Shown here in pieces: positions 20,387-30,261 of a stretch of DNA of 64,000 nucleotides. The notes beneath the pieces are model-generated. The model made no database searches, was not told the origin of the DNA, and saw only the letters and a program-made list of their open reading frames with translations. Made by a program: the position numbers and the translations under genes. Where the stretch lies: NCBI RefSeq assembly GCF_000756665.1, contig NZ_ARXV01000002.1:341966-405965 (forward strand). The letters are read 5' to 3'. Each line of letters begins with the position of its first letter. Position 1 is the stretch's first letter. The DNA is from Alcanivorax nanhaiticus (GTDB taxonomy: Bacteria > Pseudomonadota > Gammaproteobacteria > Pseudomonadales > Alcanivoracaceae).

Positions 20387-21076
20387 ATGCTTGAGGTTGG
20401 ACCTCGCAAGCTGAGCCCGCAGGCGCCCCTCGTCCTCTTTGGCGGTACCTTTGACCCGGTGCACCGTGCGCATATCAGTGCCGCACGAGCTGTGTCGAAG
20501 GTGCTGCACGGCGCCCCGGTGCACCTGCTGCCCAACGCAGTGCCACCCCATCGCCCCCAGCCCATGGCTGATGGCGAACAGCGGCTGGCCATGCTGCGGC
20601 TGGCATGCAAGCGCTACCCGGAACTCGTGGTGGATGACTGGGAATTACGCCAGGACGGCCCCAGCTATAGCCTCAATACCCTGCGCCATTTTCGGCAGCA
20701 GAACCCCGGCAGACCCCTGGTGTTCATGATTGGGGCAGACAGCTTCAACTCTCTCCATCTCTGGCATCAATGGCAGGATTACACCACCCTTTGCCATCTG
20801 GCCGTCGTGCCGAGACCAGACTGTGCACTGGCACCGGACCAGGTTCAGGCAGCCTTCCCGGAGAGTGATGCAGAGCAATTGATGCGGCAGCCTTTTGGGC
20901 TTCGATTAATGCTCAAACGTCCCTTTCTGGATGTCTCTGCCACCGCCATCCGCGAGGCGCTGGAAAAAAAAGGCGACTGTCCGGCACTGGATCCCGCCGT
21001 CAGCGCTCATATTCGCCGCCAGCACCTGTATAATGTGGCAACACTGAATTCATCAACCAATCACGAGGCACCATGA
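20387..21076 (+). CDS. nadD: Nicotinate-nucleotide adenylyltransferase
   Basis: Forms deamido-NAD from nicotinate mononucleotide and ATP. 229 residues. The nucleotidyltransferase motif [14 protein letters not shown] (about 17-30) and the late SATAIREAL (about 183-191) are intact. The stop overlaps the rsfS start. It sits between proA and rsfS as in many gammaproteobacteria. Confidence 0.95.
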   Translation: MLEVGPRKLSPQAPLVLFGGTFDPVHRAHISAARAVSKVLHGAPVHLLPNAVPPHRPQPMADGEQRLAMLRLACKRYPELVVDDWELRQDGPSYSLNTLRHFRQQNPGRPLVFMIGADSFNSLHLWHQWQDYTTLCHLAVVPRPDCALAPDQVQAAFPESDAEQLMRQPFGLRLMLKRPFLDVSATAIREALEKKGDCPALDPAVSAHIRRQHLYNVATLNSSTNHEAP

Positions 21077-21435
21077 GCGCAGACACCCCGCTTCTGTCCC
21101 TGGTCATCAACGCCCTGGAAGAACTGAAAGCCCAGAAAATCACTGAACTGGACGTGCGCGACATGACCAGCATGGCCGATCATATGGTGATCGCCAGCGG
21201 CACCTCCAACCGTCATGTGAAAGCCCTGGCAGACAATGTAATCGATGCCGCCAAGAAGGCTGAACAACCGCCGATTGGTAGCGAGGGGGAGGACTCGGGG
21301 GAATGGATTCTGGTGGATCTGGGTGATGTGATTGTGCATGTGATGCTACCCGCCACCCGCGAATTCTACGATCTGGAGCGTCTGTGGCAAAACCCGGATC
21401 ATCACCCCGACCGCAATCAGGATAAAGACGCCTGA
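21073..21435 (+). CDS. rsfS: Ribosomal silencing factor RsfS
   Basis: Binds protein uL14 of the large ribosomal subunit and blocks subunit joining during slow growth. 120 residues, with family segments [22 protein letters not shown] and [14 protein letters not shown] shortened here as [19 protein letters not shown]. The start overlaps nadD by four bases (ATGA). rlmH follows after three bases. Confidence 0.95.
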   Translation: MSADTPLLSLVINALEELKAQKITELDVRDMTSMADHMVIASGTSNRHVKALADNVIDAAKKAEQPPIGSEGEDSGEWILVDLGDVIVHVMLPATREFYDLERLWQNPDHHPDRNQDKDA

Positions 21436-21438
21436 CCC

Positions 21439-21909
21439 ATGCGCATCTTTCTGCTGGCAGTGGGCACCCGCATGCCTGTGTGGGTCACCGAAGGTTTTTC
21501 CGAATACCAGAAACGCATGCCACCAGACATGCGCCTGGAACTGGAAGAAATCCCCATGCCCAAACGCAGCAAGGGCGATACCGCCAGCCAGATTCGCAGT
21601 GAAGCCGAGGCGATCCGCAAGCGACTGGAAAAGTACCCCGGTGCCAAGGTGGTGGCATTGGAAGTACTGGGCCGCGCACTGGACACCCCGTCACTCAGCC
21701 GTAAACTGGGTGAACTGAAGGATCTGGGACAAGATCTGGTTATTCTGGTCGGTGGCCCCGATGGGCTTTGCGCCGAACTGTCTGCCAGTGCCCATGAACG
21801 CTGGAGCCTTTCCAAGCTGACCCTGCCGCATCCACTGGTGCGGGTATTGTTGGCCGAGCAGCTCTATCGTGGCTGGACGCTGCTGACCGGGCACCCCTAT
21901 CATCGCTGA
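21439..21909 (+). CDS. rlmH: 23S rRNA pseudouridine-1915 N3-methyltransferase
   Basis: SPOUT-family methyltransferase acting on pseudouridine 1915 of 23S rRNA. 156 residues. The knotted SAM site is visible as VILVGGPDGLCAEL (about 101-114) and LTLPHPLVRVLLAEQLYRGW near the C-terminus. It is the last housekeeping gene before the elongation-specific wall genes. Confidence 0.97.
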   Translation: MRIFLLAVGTRMPVWVTEGFSEYQKRMPPDMRLELEEIPMPKRSKGDTASQIRSEAEAIRKRLEKYPGAKVVALEVLGRALDTPSLSRKLGELKDLGQDLVILVGGPDGLCAELSASAHERWSLSKLTLPHPLVRVLLAEQLYRGWTLLTGHPYHR

Positions 21910-21937
21910 CCTTTATTGAGTGTGCGCTAACGCCAAC

Positions 21938-23857
21938 ATGCGTCGACCTTTAACCCTCAAAGACCATCACCATGAACAGCGCATCTTTGGCGTGCGACTG
22001 GTCGTGGGCGTCTTTCTGGTGCTGTTGCTCACCGGCGTTCTGATCAGTCGCATGGTCTGGCTGCAAGTCATCGAGCACAGCCGCTACACCACCCTCAGTG
22101 ATAACAACCGGGTGCAAACCCAGGCGATGTCTCCGCCAAGGGGGCTCATCACTGACCGCGATGGCGTTATCCTCGCCGAAAACCGGCCCGACTTTTCACT
22201 GGAAGTGATCATCGAACAGACTCGGGATCTGGACGCTCTGCTCACCGAAGTTGCCAAGCTGGTAGAACTGGACGAAGGGGACCGGGAGCGGTTCGACAAA
22301 CGTCGCCGCTCCGCCCGTCGCCCATGGGAACCCGTACCCTTGCGCGGCCGCTTGACCGAAGAGGAAATTGCCCGCCTGGTGGTCAACCAGCACCGCCTGC
22401 CAGGGCTGCGCATTTCCGCCGACCCGGTCCGTCACTACCCCCATGACATTCTGTTTTCCCATGTGATCGGGTACGTGAACCGGATCAACGCCCAGGATCT
22501 GGATAACATGACCTTGGATCAGCAACGGGATTATGCCGGCACCCACTTTTATGGTCGCACCGGCATCGAGCGCTTTTACGAAGATCGCCTGCATGGTGAA
22601 GTGGGCTATCGACAAGTGGAAACCAATGCCCGTGGCCGCATCCTGCGCGTACTGGAAGAACAACCACCGGTTCCCGGCCAGGACCTGACCCTGCGCTTGT
22701 CTATGCGGGTGCAACAGGCCGCCTATGATGCCCTGGGGGACCGCCGCGGCGCGGTAGTCGCCATTGATCCCCGCGATGGCAGTGTACTGGCGTTTGTCAG
22801 CCGTCCGGGTTTCAATCCCAACCTGTTCGTGACGGGTATCTCACACAAGGATTACTCCGCCTACCGTAACGATCACGATAACCCCCTGTTCAACCGGGCC
22901 CTGCAGGGACGCTACCCGCCGGGCTCCACCATCAAGCCCATGCTCGGGCTCGCTGGCCTGGATGCCGGCGTCACCAACTGGCAACGCAGCATTCGTGATC
23001 CCGGTTTCTACCAGCTGGAAAACGACCCCCACCGTTACCGCGACTGGAAACGCTGGGGCCATGGCCGCGTCGATTTGCATCTGGCCGTCGTGCAATCCTG
23101 TGATACCTATTTTTACGACATGGGTTTCAAGCTGGGCATCGACAGGATGCACGACTACATGAACCAGTTTTCCATCGGACAAGTCACGGGCATTGATCTG
23201 GACAACGAATCTCAGGGCCTGATGCCATCCAAGCAATGGAAAAAGGCCTTCCGCAACCGCCCCTGGTTCCACGGCGACACCATCAACGCCAGTATCGGAC
23301 AGGGTTTTGTCCTGGCAACCCCTCTGCAACTCGCCACCGCCACCGCCATTACTGCCAATCACGGCAAGCAAGTCATCCCGACGCTGGCGGGAGAACAACA
23401 GGCGATAGAGCGCAGCGATCTGGTGCTTCAGGATGAAAGCAACTGGGAAAAGATGACCAACGCCATGGTGGACGTGACCGGCCCCAAAGGCACAGCACGA
23501 GTCATGGCAGTCAACGCCCAATACCCAATCGCCGCCAAGTCCGGCACCGCCCAGGTCTTCTCCGTAGGCCAGGATGAAACCTATAACGAAGACGAAATCG
23601 CCGAGCGAATGCTCGACCACGCCCTGATGGTCTCCTTTGCCCCTGCCGACAATCCGGCGATAGCAGTAGCGGTACTGGTAGAAAATGGTCGCCATGGCGG
23701 CTCCACCGCTGGCCCGGTTGCACGGGAAGTCATGGATGCCTGGCTGCTGGACAAGGACGGCAACCTGAACGTTCCGGCGGTTTTTGCAGCGAAATCTGAA
23801 ACAGCAGCGCCCCCATCGCCCGACAGTGATGAAACCAGCGGCGAGGAGAGCCCATGA
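21938..23857 (+). CDS. mrdA: Penicillin-binding protein 2 (elongasome transpeptidase)
   Basis: Class B PBP that crosslinks lateral-wall peptidoglycan with RodA. 639 residues from the ATG at 21938; a GTG 18 bp earlier is possible but less likely. One N-terminal membrane helix (about 18-40), a pedestal domain, then a transpeptidase domain with PPGSTIKPM (catalytic Ser in STIK), VQSCDTYF (SxN-type motif as SCD) and AAKSGTAQVF (KSG). The stop overlaps the rodA start, so the two partners are translationally coupled. Confidence 0.95.
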   Translation: MRRPLTLKDHHHEQRIFGVRLVVGVFLVLLLTGVLISRMVWLQVIEHSRYTTLSDNNRVQTQAMSPPRGLITDRDGVILAENRPDFSLEVIIEQTRDLDALLTEVAKLVELDEGDRERFDKRRRSARRPWEPVPLRGRLTEEEIARLVVNQHRLPGLRISADPVRHYPHDILFSHVIGYVNRINAQDLDNMTLDQQRDYAGTHFYGRTGIERFYEDRLHGEVGYRQVETNARGRILRVLEEQPPVPGQDLTLRLSMRVQQAAYDALGDRRGAVVAIDPRDGSVLAFVSRPGFNPNLFVTGISHKDYSAYRNDHDNPLFNRALQGRYPPGSTIKPMLGLAGLDAGVTNWQRSIRDPGFYQLENDPHRYRDWKRWGHGRVDLHLAVVQSCDTYFYDMGFKLGIDRMHDYMNQFSIGQVTGIDLDNESQGLMPSKQWKKAFRNRPWFHGDTINASIGQGFVLATPLQLATATAITANHGKQVIPTLAGEQQAIERSDLVLQDESNWEKMTNAMVDVTGPKGTARVMAVNAQYPIAAKSGTAQVFSVGQDETYNEDEIAERMLDHALMVSFAPADNPAIAVAVLVENGRHGGSTAGPVAREVMDAWLLDKDGNLNVPAVFAAKSETAAPPSPDSDETSGEESP

Positions 23858-24999
23858 GCCAGCGCGAATTTTTTCGGCAAATGCCAGGCCAGGGTGGCGC
23901 CTCGCTCTCTCCCGGCCTGGCTGAGCGTCTGCATCTGGACGCCCCGCTACTGGCCAGCCTGCTAATGCTGATGCTGGGTGGCCTGACAGTGCTCTACAGT
24001 GCCGGTGGCGAGAGCATGGAACTGGTCGTTCGCCAATGTATTCGCTTTGGCGCAGGCCTTGCCGCCATGTTTGTGCTGGCCCAGTTCCCTCCCCGCAGTT
24101 ACCGCTTCTGGGCACCCGTCATTTATACCATTGGCCTGATACTACTGGTGCTGGTACTGGTGGCAGGCACCGAGGCCAAAGGGGCGCAGCGCTGGCTTTC
24201 CATCCCCGGTCTCGGCCGCTTTCAGCCGTCTGAAGTCATGAAGCTGGCCGTGCCGGCCATGGTGGCCTGGTTCTTCAGCGAACGCACGCTACCGCCCAAA
24301 CTGCTAGACGTGATAGGCGCGTTGATCCTGCTGGGCCTGCCCGCCATGCTGATTGGCCTTCAGCCAGATCTGGGTACCGCCATTCTGATTGCAGCCAGCG
24401 GCCTGGTCGTCCTGTTTATGGCTGGACTGTCCTGGCGGCTGATCGCCGTGGCAGTGATCGTCGTTGTTACCGCCGCACCGCTGATGTATTTCTTCGTGAT
24501 GCATGACTACCAGCGCAATCGGGTAGACACTTTTTTGAACCCGGAAGCCGATCCACGGGGAACTGGATGGAACATTATCCAGTCCAAGACAGCGATCGGC
24601 TCTGGCGGCATCGACGGCAAAGGTTGGCTGGATGGCACTCAGTCACGGCTCGATTTTTTGCCTGAGTCCTCAACCGATTTCATTCTGGCAGTGCTCAGCG
24701 AAGAATTCGGTCTTGTTGGTGTCTGCATCCTGCTGATCATGTATCTGGTCATTGTCGGGCGCGGATTTTTTATCAGCTGGCAAGCACAGGACACCTTCTC
24801 AAGGCTACTGGGCTCCAGCCTGATCATGACGTTCTTTATCTACGTTTTCGTCAACATGGGCATGGTGACCGGGCTGTTACCCGTAGTCGGTGTTCCGCTG
24901 CCACTAGTGAGCTACGGCGGCACCTCTATTGTGACACTGCTGGCCAGCTTCGGAATGTTAATGTCGATTCAGACCCATCGACGCCTGATTAGTTATTGA
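23854..24999 (+). CDS. rodA: Rod-shape SEDS glycosyltransferase RodA
   Basis: Peptidoglycan polymerase of the SEDS family, partner of PBP2. 381 residues with about ten hydrophobic segments. SEDS marks visible are GAQRWLSIPGLGRFQPSE (about 109-126), LQPDLGTAILI, and VGVPLPLVSYGGTS near 346-359. Overlaps mrdA by four bases (ATGA). mltB follows. Confidence 0.96.
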   Translation: MSQREFFRQMPGQGGASLSPGLAERLHLDAPLLASLLMLMLGGLTVLYSAGGESMELVVRQCIRFGAGLAAMFVLAQFPPRSYRFWAPVIYTIGLILLVLVLVAGTEAKGAQRWLSIPGLGRFQPSEVMKLAVPAMVAWFFSERTLPPKLLDVIGALILLGLPAMLIGLQPDLGTAILIAASGLVVLFMAGLSWRLIAVAVIVVVTAAPLMYFFVMHDYQRNRVDTFLNPEADPRGTGWNIIQSKTAIGSGGIDGKGWLDGTQSRLDFLPESSTDFILAVLSEEFGLVGVCILLIMYLVIVGRGFFISWQAQDTFSRLLGSSLIMTFFIYVFVNMGMVTGLLPVVGVPLPLVSYGGTSIVTLLASFGMLMSIQTHRRLISY

Positions 25000-25070
25000 G
25001 CAACTGCAGCACGCTTCACGCAACATGCGGGAGAGGCTGCGCCAAAAGAAAACAAACAGGAGTAGCGGCT

Positions 25071-26120
25071 TTGCGGCGTATTCATCACGGATTTATTGGC
25101 ACCCTGCTTTCCCTTGCTGCCCTCACGGCCCAAGCCGAACTGGAGCATACCTGCCCGGAAAATGGCGCTTATCTTGAGCGTCCTGCGGCCAAAACCATGA
25201 TCGCTGATCTGGTAAAACAAGGCCTGGATGAACAGCGCATTCGCACCGTACTGGGTAGCGCCGAGTGTCAGCCGAAAATTCTCGAGTCCATCGCCAGGCC
25301 AGCCGAAAAGACACACACCTGGGCGACCTACCAAAAGATTTTCCTTCAGGAGAGCCGGGTACAGAAAGGGGTGGAATTCGCCCATGAGCATGCCGACACT
25401 CTGAGCCGCGCTGAACAAACCTACGGTGTACCGCGGGAGATCATACTCGCCATCATTGGTGTGGAAACCCGTTATGGACAGCACATGGGCACATACCGGG
25501 TGGTCGATGCGCTCGCCACTCTGGGCTTTGATTATCCGCCGCGGGGCAAGTTCTTCAGCAAGCAACTGAAAGCCTTGTTTGAACTGGAGCAGCAGGCGCA
25601 CATTGATGCCGAGACCATCACTGGCTCCTATGCCGGAGCCATGGGCTTCGGCCAGTTTATCCCTACCAGCTATCAGGCCTATGCGGTGGACTTCGACAAC
25701 GACGGCGTCACCGATCTGGTCAACAACCCGGTAGACGCCATCGGCTCGGTCGCCAACTATTTCAGTGAACATAAATGGAAGCCCGGTTTGCCTGTGGCAG
25801 CACGGGCTCAACTCACCGGTTCTGGCTACCAGGCGCTGGCCAAGAAGGGATACCAACCCAGCTTCACTCTCGCCACGGCCCAGGCGGCAGGTGTCACCCC
25901 ATTGAGTTGCCAGGCAGCCATTACCAGTGAGTTCTGCTTCGATCTGCCGGACAGCACCCGTGTCGCCCTGTTGGATCTGCAGGGTACCGACGGCGCCGAG
26001 TTTTGGTTGGCCACTGACAATTTCTATACCATCACGCGCTACAACCATAGTCGTCTCTACGCCATGGCCGTGTTACAACTGTCACGACAGTTAGCCGCTG
26101 CGCTGGAGAACACGCAATGA
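25071..26120 (+). CDS. mltB: Membrane-bound lytic transglycosylase B, TTG start
   Basis: Periplasmic lytic transglycosylase cleaving the glycan backbone. I choose a TTG start at 25071 because AACAGGAGT lies seven bases upstream and the product then begins with a clean signal peptide (MRRIHHGFIGTLLSLAALT, cleaved after AQA); the frame itself is open from 24996. About 349 residues. The catalytic Glu is in IIGVETRYGQHMG, followed by SYAGAMGFGQFIPTSYQAY. No lipobox cysteine is seen, so this may be a soluble MltB/SltB1-like form. It overlaps rlpA. Confidence 0.9.
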   Translation: MRRIHHGFIGTLLSLAALTAQAELEHTCPENGAYLERPAAKTMIADLVKQGLDEQRIRTVLGSAECQPKILESIARPAEKTHTWATYQKIFLQESRVQKGVEFAHEHADTLSRAEQTYGVPREIILAIIGVETRYGQHMGTYRVVDALATLGFDYPPRGKFFSKQLKALFELEQQAHIDAETITGSYAGAMGFGQFIPTSYQAYAVDFDNDGVTDLVNNPVDAIGSVANYFSEHKWKPGLPVAARAQLTGSGYQALAKKGYQPSFTLATAQAAGVTPLSCQAAITSEFCFDLPDSTRVALLDLQGTDGAEFWLATDNFYTITRYNHSRLYAMAVLQLSRQLAAALENTQ

Positions 26121-26995
26121 AACGCCTTGCCATACTGGCAACCGCAAGTGCCTTCCTTGGCGCCTGCGTGACAGCCCCGCCCCCCACGGGTACCCAGAAG
26201 GACCCCAATGGAGCCCCTGGGTCTGATCGTTACAGCCTGCAGCAGGATACAGCCCCACATCAGCATCGCGATGTGTCAGCCCTGCCCGAGCCGGTGCCAA
26301 AACAAGAGCCGCGCAGTAAATACGGCAACATGGAGAGCTACAGCGTCTGGGGCAAAACCTATCATGTGCTCCCGGATGCCAAAGGGTATATCGCTGAGGG
26401 TAATGCATCCTGGTACGGCCAGAAATTCCATGGCCACAGGACATCCAGTGGTGAAGCCTTTGACATGTACCAGTTCACCGCAGCTCACCGCAGCCTGCCG
26501 CTACCCACCTATGTACGCGTCACCAATCTGGATAATGGCAAGAATCTGGTGGTTCGCGTCAATGATCGCGGCCCCTTCCACGACAATCGCATCATCGATT
26601 TGTCTTGGGCGGCCGCCGTTCGCCTGGGGATTGATCAAGCGGGCACCGGCAGGGTCCGGGTAGAAGCGCTGAGCGCCAATGACGAGAAAACACCCGGCAG
26701 CACCGTGCCAACTGCCGTCCGAGCGGCTGTAGACAGCCCTCCTCCCAATACCGCCAGCACCCCCTCTTCCGCCCAACGCCTCTACCTGCAGGCGGGCGCT
26801 TTTCAGGACCGAAGCAGCGCTGAACGCCTGCGCCAGTCCCTGCGTGAGCAGCTGGGTCTGGAAGCCGAGATCCGAGAGCAGCAGCCCCTGTTTCGGGTCT
26901 GGCTTGGCCCTTATCAGGATGATCTGAGTCGCCAACAGATGCGCCAACAGGTTGCTGATGCGGGTTTTGACCGCCCCATGCCGGTTGCCCCGTGA
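26117..26995 (+). CDS. rlpA: Septal-ring-type lipoprotein RlpA with SPOR domain
   Basis: Outer-membrane lipoprotein; in Pseudomonas it is a lytic transglycosylase acting on peptide-free glycan. 292 residues: lipobox FLGAC (Cys about 16), a double-psi beta-barrel (GNASWYGQKFHGHRTSSGE at about 95-113, VVRVNDRGPFHDNRIIDLS), a low-complexity linker, and a C-terminal SPOR domain (about 215-290, YLQAGAFQDRSSAERLRQSL) that binds denuded glycan. The start overlaps mltB by four bases. Confidence 0.95.
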   Translation: MKRLAILATASAFLGACVTAPPPTGTQKDPNGAPGSDRYSLQQDTAPHQHRDVSALPEPVPKQEPRSKYGNMESYSVWGKTYHVLPDAKGYIAEGNASWYGQKFHGHRTSSGEAFDMYQFTAAHRSLPLPTYVRVTNLDNGKNLVVRVNDRGPFHDNRIIDLSWAAAVRLGIDQAGTGRVRVEALSANDEKTPGSTVPTAVRAAVDSPPPNTASTPSSAQRLYLQAGAFQDRSSAERLRQSLREQLGLEAEIREQQPLFRVWLGPYQDDLSRQQMRQQVADAGFDRPMPVAP

Positions 26996-27220
26996 CTTGC
27001 AGGCCAACATGACGCATCGTCGGACAAGCTTCAGTCCGCGGTACAAATTCTGGCATCCAACCCCTAAAATGCGGCCATCATGTCGTCACAGGGCCGTTAC
27101 GGTTAACGTAGAACATTGCGATACGCAGGGATCTTTTTGTCATTCTCATGTCAAACCCCTGCCAACCGGCCCATAACTATTCATTTTGTCAGGCAGACAA
27201 GGAACTACAGGCAGACCACC

Positions 27221-28381
27221 ATGCGCCCCCAGTCATTACGCAGCTCTTTTTTTGTTTTCTTTGCTTTTTTCGGTGCCCTGATCACCCTGCAGGCTAACGC
27301 CAGCATGGTTCCCCGCGCTCCCCAGATTGATGCGCGCGGCTACCTGCTGATGGATGCTGCCAGTGGCCACGTTATCGTGGAACACAATGCCGAGCAGCGT
27401 CTGCCGCCCGCCAGCCTGACCAAAATGATGACGGCCTACATTGCCGAGGCGGAGCTGCAGAAAGGGAATCTGTCCGAAGACGACATGGCCCCTGTCAGCG
27501 TCAAGGCATGGCGCATGGGCGGCTCAAAGATGTTTATCAAGGAAGGGACCCGCGTTAGCGTGGGTGATCTTCTGAAAGGAATCATCATCCAGTCCGGTAA
27601 TGACGCCAGCGTCGCCATGGCCGAATTCGTGGCTGGCTCCGAAGACGCCTTCGCTGATTTGATGAACCAGCACTCTCGCCGCCTGGGCATGCACAGCACC
27701 CACTTCATGAACGCTACCGGCTGGCCGGCGGAAAACCATTTCACCACTGCCAAGGACATGGCCACCCTGGCCCGCGCCATCGTGCGTGACTTCCCCGAGC
27801 ACTACGACACCTACGCCCAAAAAGAATTTACCTACAACGGCATCACGCAGCAGAACCGCAACCTGCTGCTGTGGCGCGACGCCCGGGTGGATGGTCTGAA
27901 AACCGGCCACACCGAAGAAGCAGGATATTGCCTGGTTTCTTCTGCGAAAGATGGCGACATGCGCCTGATTGCTGTGGTCATGGGCACAGATTCAGAAAGT
28001 GCACGAGCTCGGGAATCCCAGAAGCTGCTGACCTATGGATTCCGTTTCTTCGAAACCTACAAGGCCTACAGCGCTGGCGATATCCTCGACACAGCTGAAC
28101 TGTGGATGGGAGAGAAACGTGAAGTTCGCCTGGGTCTGGCTGAGGACCTGGTGCTGACTATCCCAAAGGAAAGCCACGAGAACCTGAAAGCGGAAGTCAC
28201 CGTCAACCCGCAGCTGCAGGCCCCCATTGCCGAGGGCCAACAGTACGGCAAAGTCATCGTTCGGATGAACAATGAGCTGCTGGTAGAAAAACCCCTGGTC
28301 GCACTCGAAACCATCGAAGAAGCCGGCTTCCTGACCAAGATCTGGCACCATATCCTGATGTTCTTCACCGGGTTATTCTAA
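27221..28381 (+). CDS. dacC: D-alanyl-D-alanine carboxypeptidase (PBP5/6 family)
   Basis: Periplasmic low-molecular-mass PBP that trims the terminal D-Ala of stem peptides. 386 residues from ATG 27221, with a signal peptide ending near ANAS. Motifs: SLTKMM (SxxK), SGNDA (SxN) and KTGHT (KTG). A C-terminal beta domain and a terminal amphipathic stretch (FLTKIWHHILMFFTGLF) serve as membrane anchor. The frame is open upstream to 27116 but those residues would disrupt the signal. PBP5 and PBP6 cannot be separated here; dacA is an equally valid name. Confidence 0.93.
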   Translation: MRPQSLRSSFFVFFAFFGALITLQANASMVPRAPQIDARGYLLMDAASGHVIVEHNAEQRLPPASLTKMMTAYIAEAELQKGNLSEDDMAPVSVKAWRMGGSKMFIKEGTRVSVGDLLKGIIIQSGNDASVAMAEFVAGSEDAFADLMNQHSRRLGMHSTHFMNATGWPAENHFTTAKDMATLARAIVRDFPEHYDTYAQKEFTYNGITQQNRNLLLWRDARVDGLKTGHTEEAGYCLVSSAKDGDMRLIAVVMGTDSESARARESQKLLTYGFRFFETYKAYSAGDILDTAELWMGEKREVRLGLAEDLVLTIPKESHENLKAEVTVNPQLQAPIAEGQQYGKVIVRMNNELLVEKPLVALETIEEAGFLTKIWHHILMFFTGLF

Positions 28382-28396
28382 ACCTGACCCAGCGCC

Positions 28397-28428
28397 GGAG
28401 GCCGCACCACACAGAGAGGACGGCCTCC
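28397..28428 (+). terminator. Hairpin after the carboxypeptidase gene
   Basis: GGAGGCCG (28397-28404) pairs with CGGCCTCC (28421-28428) around a 16-base loop, followed by CTTTCC. The large loop and short pyrimidine tail make it a weak terminator candidate. Confidence 0.35.
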
Positions 28429-28450
28429 CTTTCCTACACCGGGACAGCCC

Positions 28451-29323
28451 ATGTCACAGGTCTACCTCAATGGCGCCTTCATGGCCCCACAGGAAGCACA
28501 CATTTCACCCATGGACCGGGGATTCCTGTTTGCCGATGGCATCTATGAAGTCATCCCGGCCTATAACGGTGTACTGTTTCGTTTCGATGAGCACCTGATT
28601 CGACTGGAACGCTCTCTTGCTGAAATCGCTATCCACAACCCCCATAGTCGTGAAGAGTGGCGTCACCTCTGCGAGACACTCATCGAGCGCAACGGTGGCG
28701 GAAACCTTTCGGTGTACCTGCAGATCAGCCGCGGGGCCACGGAAAAACGGGATCATGCCTTTCCAAACCCGCCAGTAGCACCCACCGTCTTCATGATGAC
28801 CGGTGCCATCGCCATTCCTGCCGCCGACAGCCCGGACACAGCCTCAGGCTCAAAGGCCATTACCCTGGACGACATCCGTTGGGCACGCTGTGATATCAAG
28901 TCGATCTCGCTACTCCCCAACAGCCTGCTCCGCCAGCAGGCGGTGGAAGCAGGGGCCAGTGAAGCAATCCTGCTGCGAGATGGTTTCGTTACCGAAGGCT
29001 CAGCCAGCAATGTCTTTGTGGTCATCGCCGACACCATCATCACGCCGCCCAAAAGCCATGCCATTCTCGGCGGAATTACCCGTGACCTGGTTGTGGAACT
29101 GTGTCGTAGCCACCATATCCCCATTGAAGAGCGGGAAATCCCGGAAAACCAGCTACGACAGGCGGATGAAATCTGGGTCACCAGCTCGACCAAGGAAATT
29201 GTGCCCATTATCCAGCTCAACAACGCCCCGGTGGGCGATGGCAAACCTGGACAAGTGTGGAAAAAAGTGGCTCGCCACTACGTCAACTTCAAGCGCCGCC
29301 TGTGCGGCCAGGATCAGGAGTAA
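28451..29323 (+). CDS. dat: D-amino acid aminotransferase (class IV PLP enzyme)
   Basis: PLP-dependent class IV transaminase of the D-alanine aminotransferase group. 290 residues. Features: DRGFLFADGIYEVIPAYNG (about 19-37), the presumed PLP lysine in RCDIKSISLLPN (about 149-160), and EGSASNVFVV and EIWVTSSTKEI later. It lies between the D,D-carboxypeptidase and ybeD, so making D-Ala or D-Glu for the wall is a reasonable inference; branched-chain or aminodeoxychorismate activity is the alternative. Confidence 0.88.
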   Translation: MSQVYLNGAFMAPQEAHISPMDRGFLFADGIYEVIPAYNGVLFRFDEHLIRLERSLAEIAIHNPHSREEWRHLCETLIERNGGGNLSVYLQISRGATEKRDHAFPNPPVAPTVFMMTGAIAIPAADSPDTASGSKAITLDDIRWARCDIKSISLLPNSLLRQQAVEAGASEAILLRDGFVTEGSASNVFVVIADTIITPPKSHAILGGITRDLVVELCRSHHIPIEEREIPENQLRQADEIWVTSSTKEIVPIIQLNNAPVGDGKPGQVWKKVARHYVNFKRRLCGQDQE

Positions 29324-29327
29324 CCTC

Positions 29328-29597
29328 ATGGCTATTCAGGAACACCTGTGGGAATTTCCCCACGCCATGCAGCTAAAAGTCATGGGGTCCGCAGACGCCC
29401 CTCTCGAAGAAGCCCTGGTCGAAATCCTTTCGACCCACCTGGACGATTTCGAGGCGGATACTCATCTCACCAGCAAACCCAGCAGCAAAGGCACCTTCAT
29501 CTCATTCACCGCACAGGTAGTGATGCGCAACCGGGGCCAGGTAGAAGCCATCTACAAGGCTCTGAACGAATGCCCACATGTGAAGATGACGATTTAA
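29328..29597 (+). CDS. ybeD: DUF493 protein YbeD
   Basis: 89-residue protein of the YbeD/DUF493 family, usually found beside lipB, with an ACT-like ferredoxin fold and unknown function. Start chosen at ATG 29328 right after the dat stop; the frame is open far upstream inside dat. Family features are FPHAMQLKVMG and NRGQVEAIYKALNECPHVKM. The order dacC-dat-ybeD-lipB-lipA matches Pseudomonas. Confidence 0.92.
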   Translation: MAIQEHLWEFPHAMQLKVMGSADAPLEEALVEILSTHLDDFEADTHLTSKPSSKGTFISFTAQVVMRNRGQVEAIYKALNECPHVKMTI

Positions 29598-29828
29598 GCT
29601 ACGACGCCGGACGCTAACGCCAAAAGCCGGGACAGTTCCGGTTTAAGCCTCCGGCATCCCCAGGGAGCGCATGGCATATTTTTTTGCTGTTCTGTACTTT
29701 TCATACCGCTCTTACACATAGTAACCCGGCGTCACAGCCCGACACCGAAGCCCCACCAACCATGCATTGGATTCGACCTTCCGTCCGTTTAGCTTAGCCC
29801 CAATAACAACAATGTTCGGGGGCTTCAC

Positions 29829-30125
29829 ATGAAAGTACTTTCATTACTGGGTTTGATTGGAACTCTCATGATACTGGTTGGCCTCAGCACCGCGCCTACC
29901 GCAGAGCCCGTCGCCAATACTGATCATCTTCGCCCAGACAAAACCATTATTCCCGCCATGCCACGCAGCCCCGCGATTCTCCAGCGCGTGAATGGCACAC
30001 CGGTGCATTTCGATGCCTTCAACACTATCAACCTGCACGATGACGATGGCATTGAATATGGCATCAGCGTCCGGGAATTAAACCTGCATCTGGTGAACCA
30101 GAAAACAGGAAACCGCCTGATCTGA
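29829..30125 (+). CDS. Small putative exported protein
   Basis: 98 residues, not recognised. A hydrophobic N-terminus (MKVLSLLGLIGTLMILVGLS) could be a signal peptide or anchor, followed by a polar region with DDDGIEYGISV. It sits between ybeD and lipB and is followed by a clear terminator, which supports a separate transcript. The 231 bp before it show no motif I can name. Coding status is probable but not proved. Confidence 0.5.
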   Translation: MKVLSLLGLIGTLMILVGLSTAPTAEPVANTDHLRPDKTIIPAMPRSPAILQRVNGTPVHFDAFNTINLHDDDGIEYGISVRELNLHLVNQKTGNRLI

Positions 30126-30173
30126 TCAGTATGAATCTGATTGACTGTTGTTACCCCGAGAGGGGTCTGCCTT

Positions 30174-30202
30174 AAGCCCGGTCCCCCCACCGGGCTTTTT
30201 TT
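30174..30202 (+). terminator. Rho-independent terminator
   Basis: AAGCCCGG (30174-30181) pairs with CCGGGCTT (30190-30197) around an eight-base loop, followed by a T run to 30202. It ends the transcript of the small exported protein before lipB. Confidence 0.85.
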
Positions 30203-30261
30203 ATCACTTCGCCCGCCAACGCATAGCCCGACAGTCGCGGCAAGCCTTATACTCTTTGCCC

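Noticed and set aside
22841..24115. 424-residue minus-strand frame opposite mrdA and rodA
   Set aside because: It covers conserved PBP2 and RodA motifs on the other strand, lacks domain features and has skewed composition.
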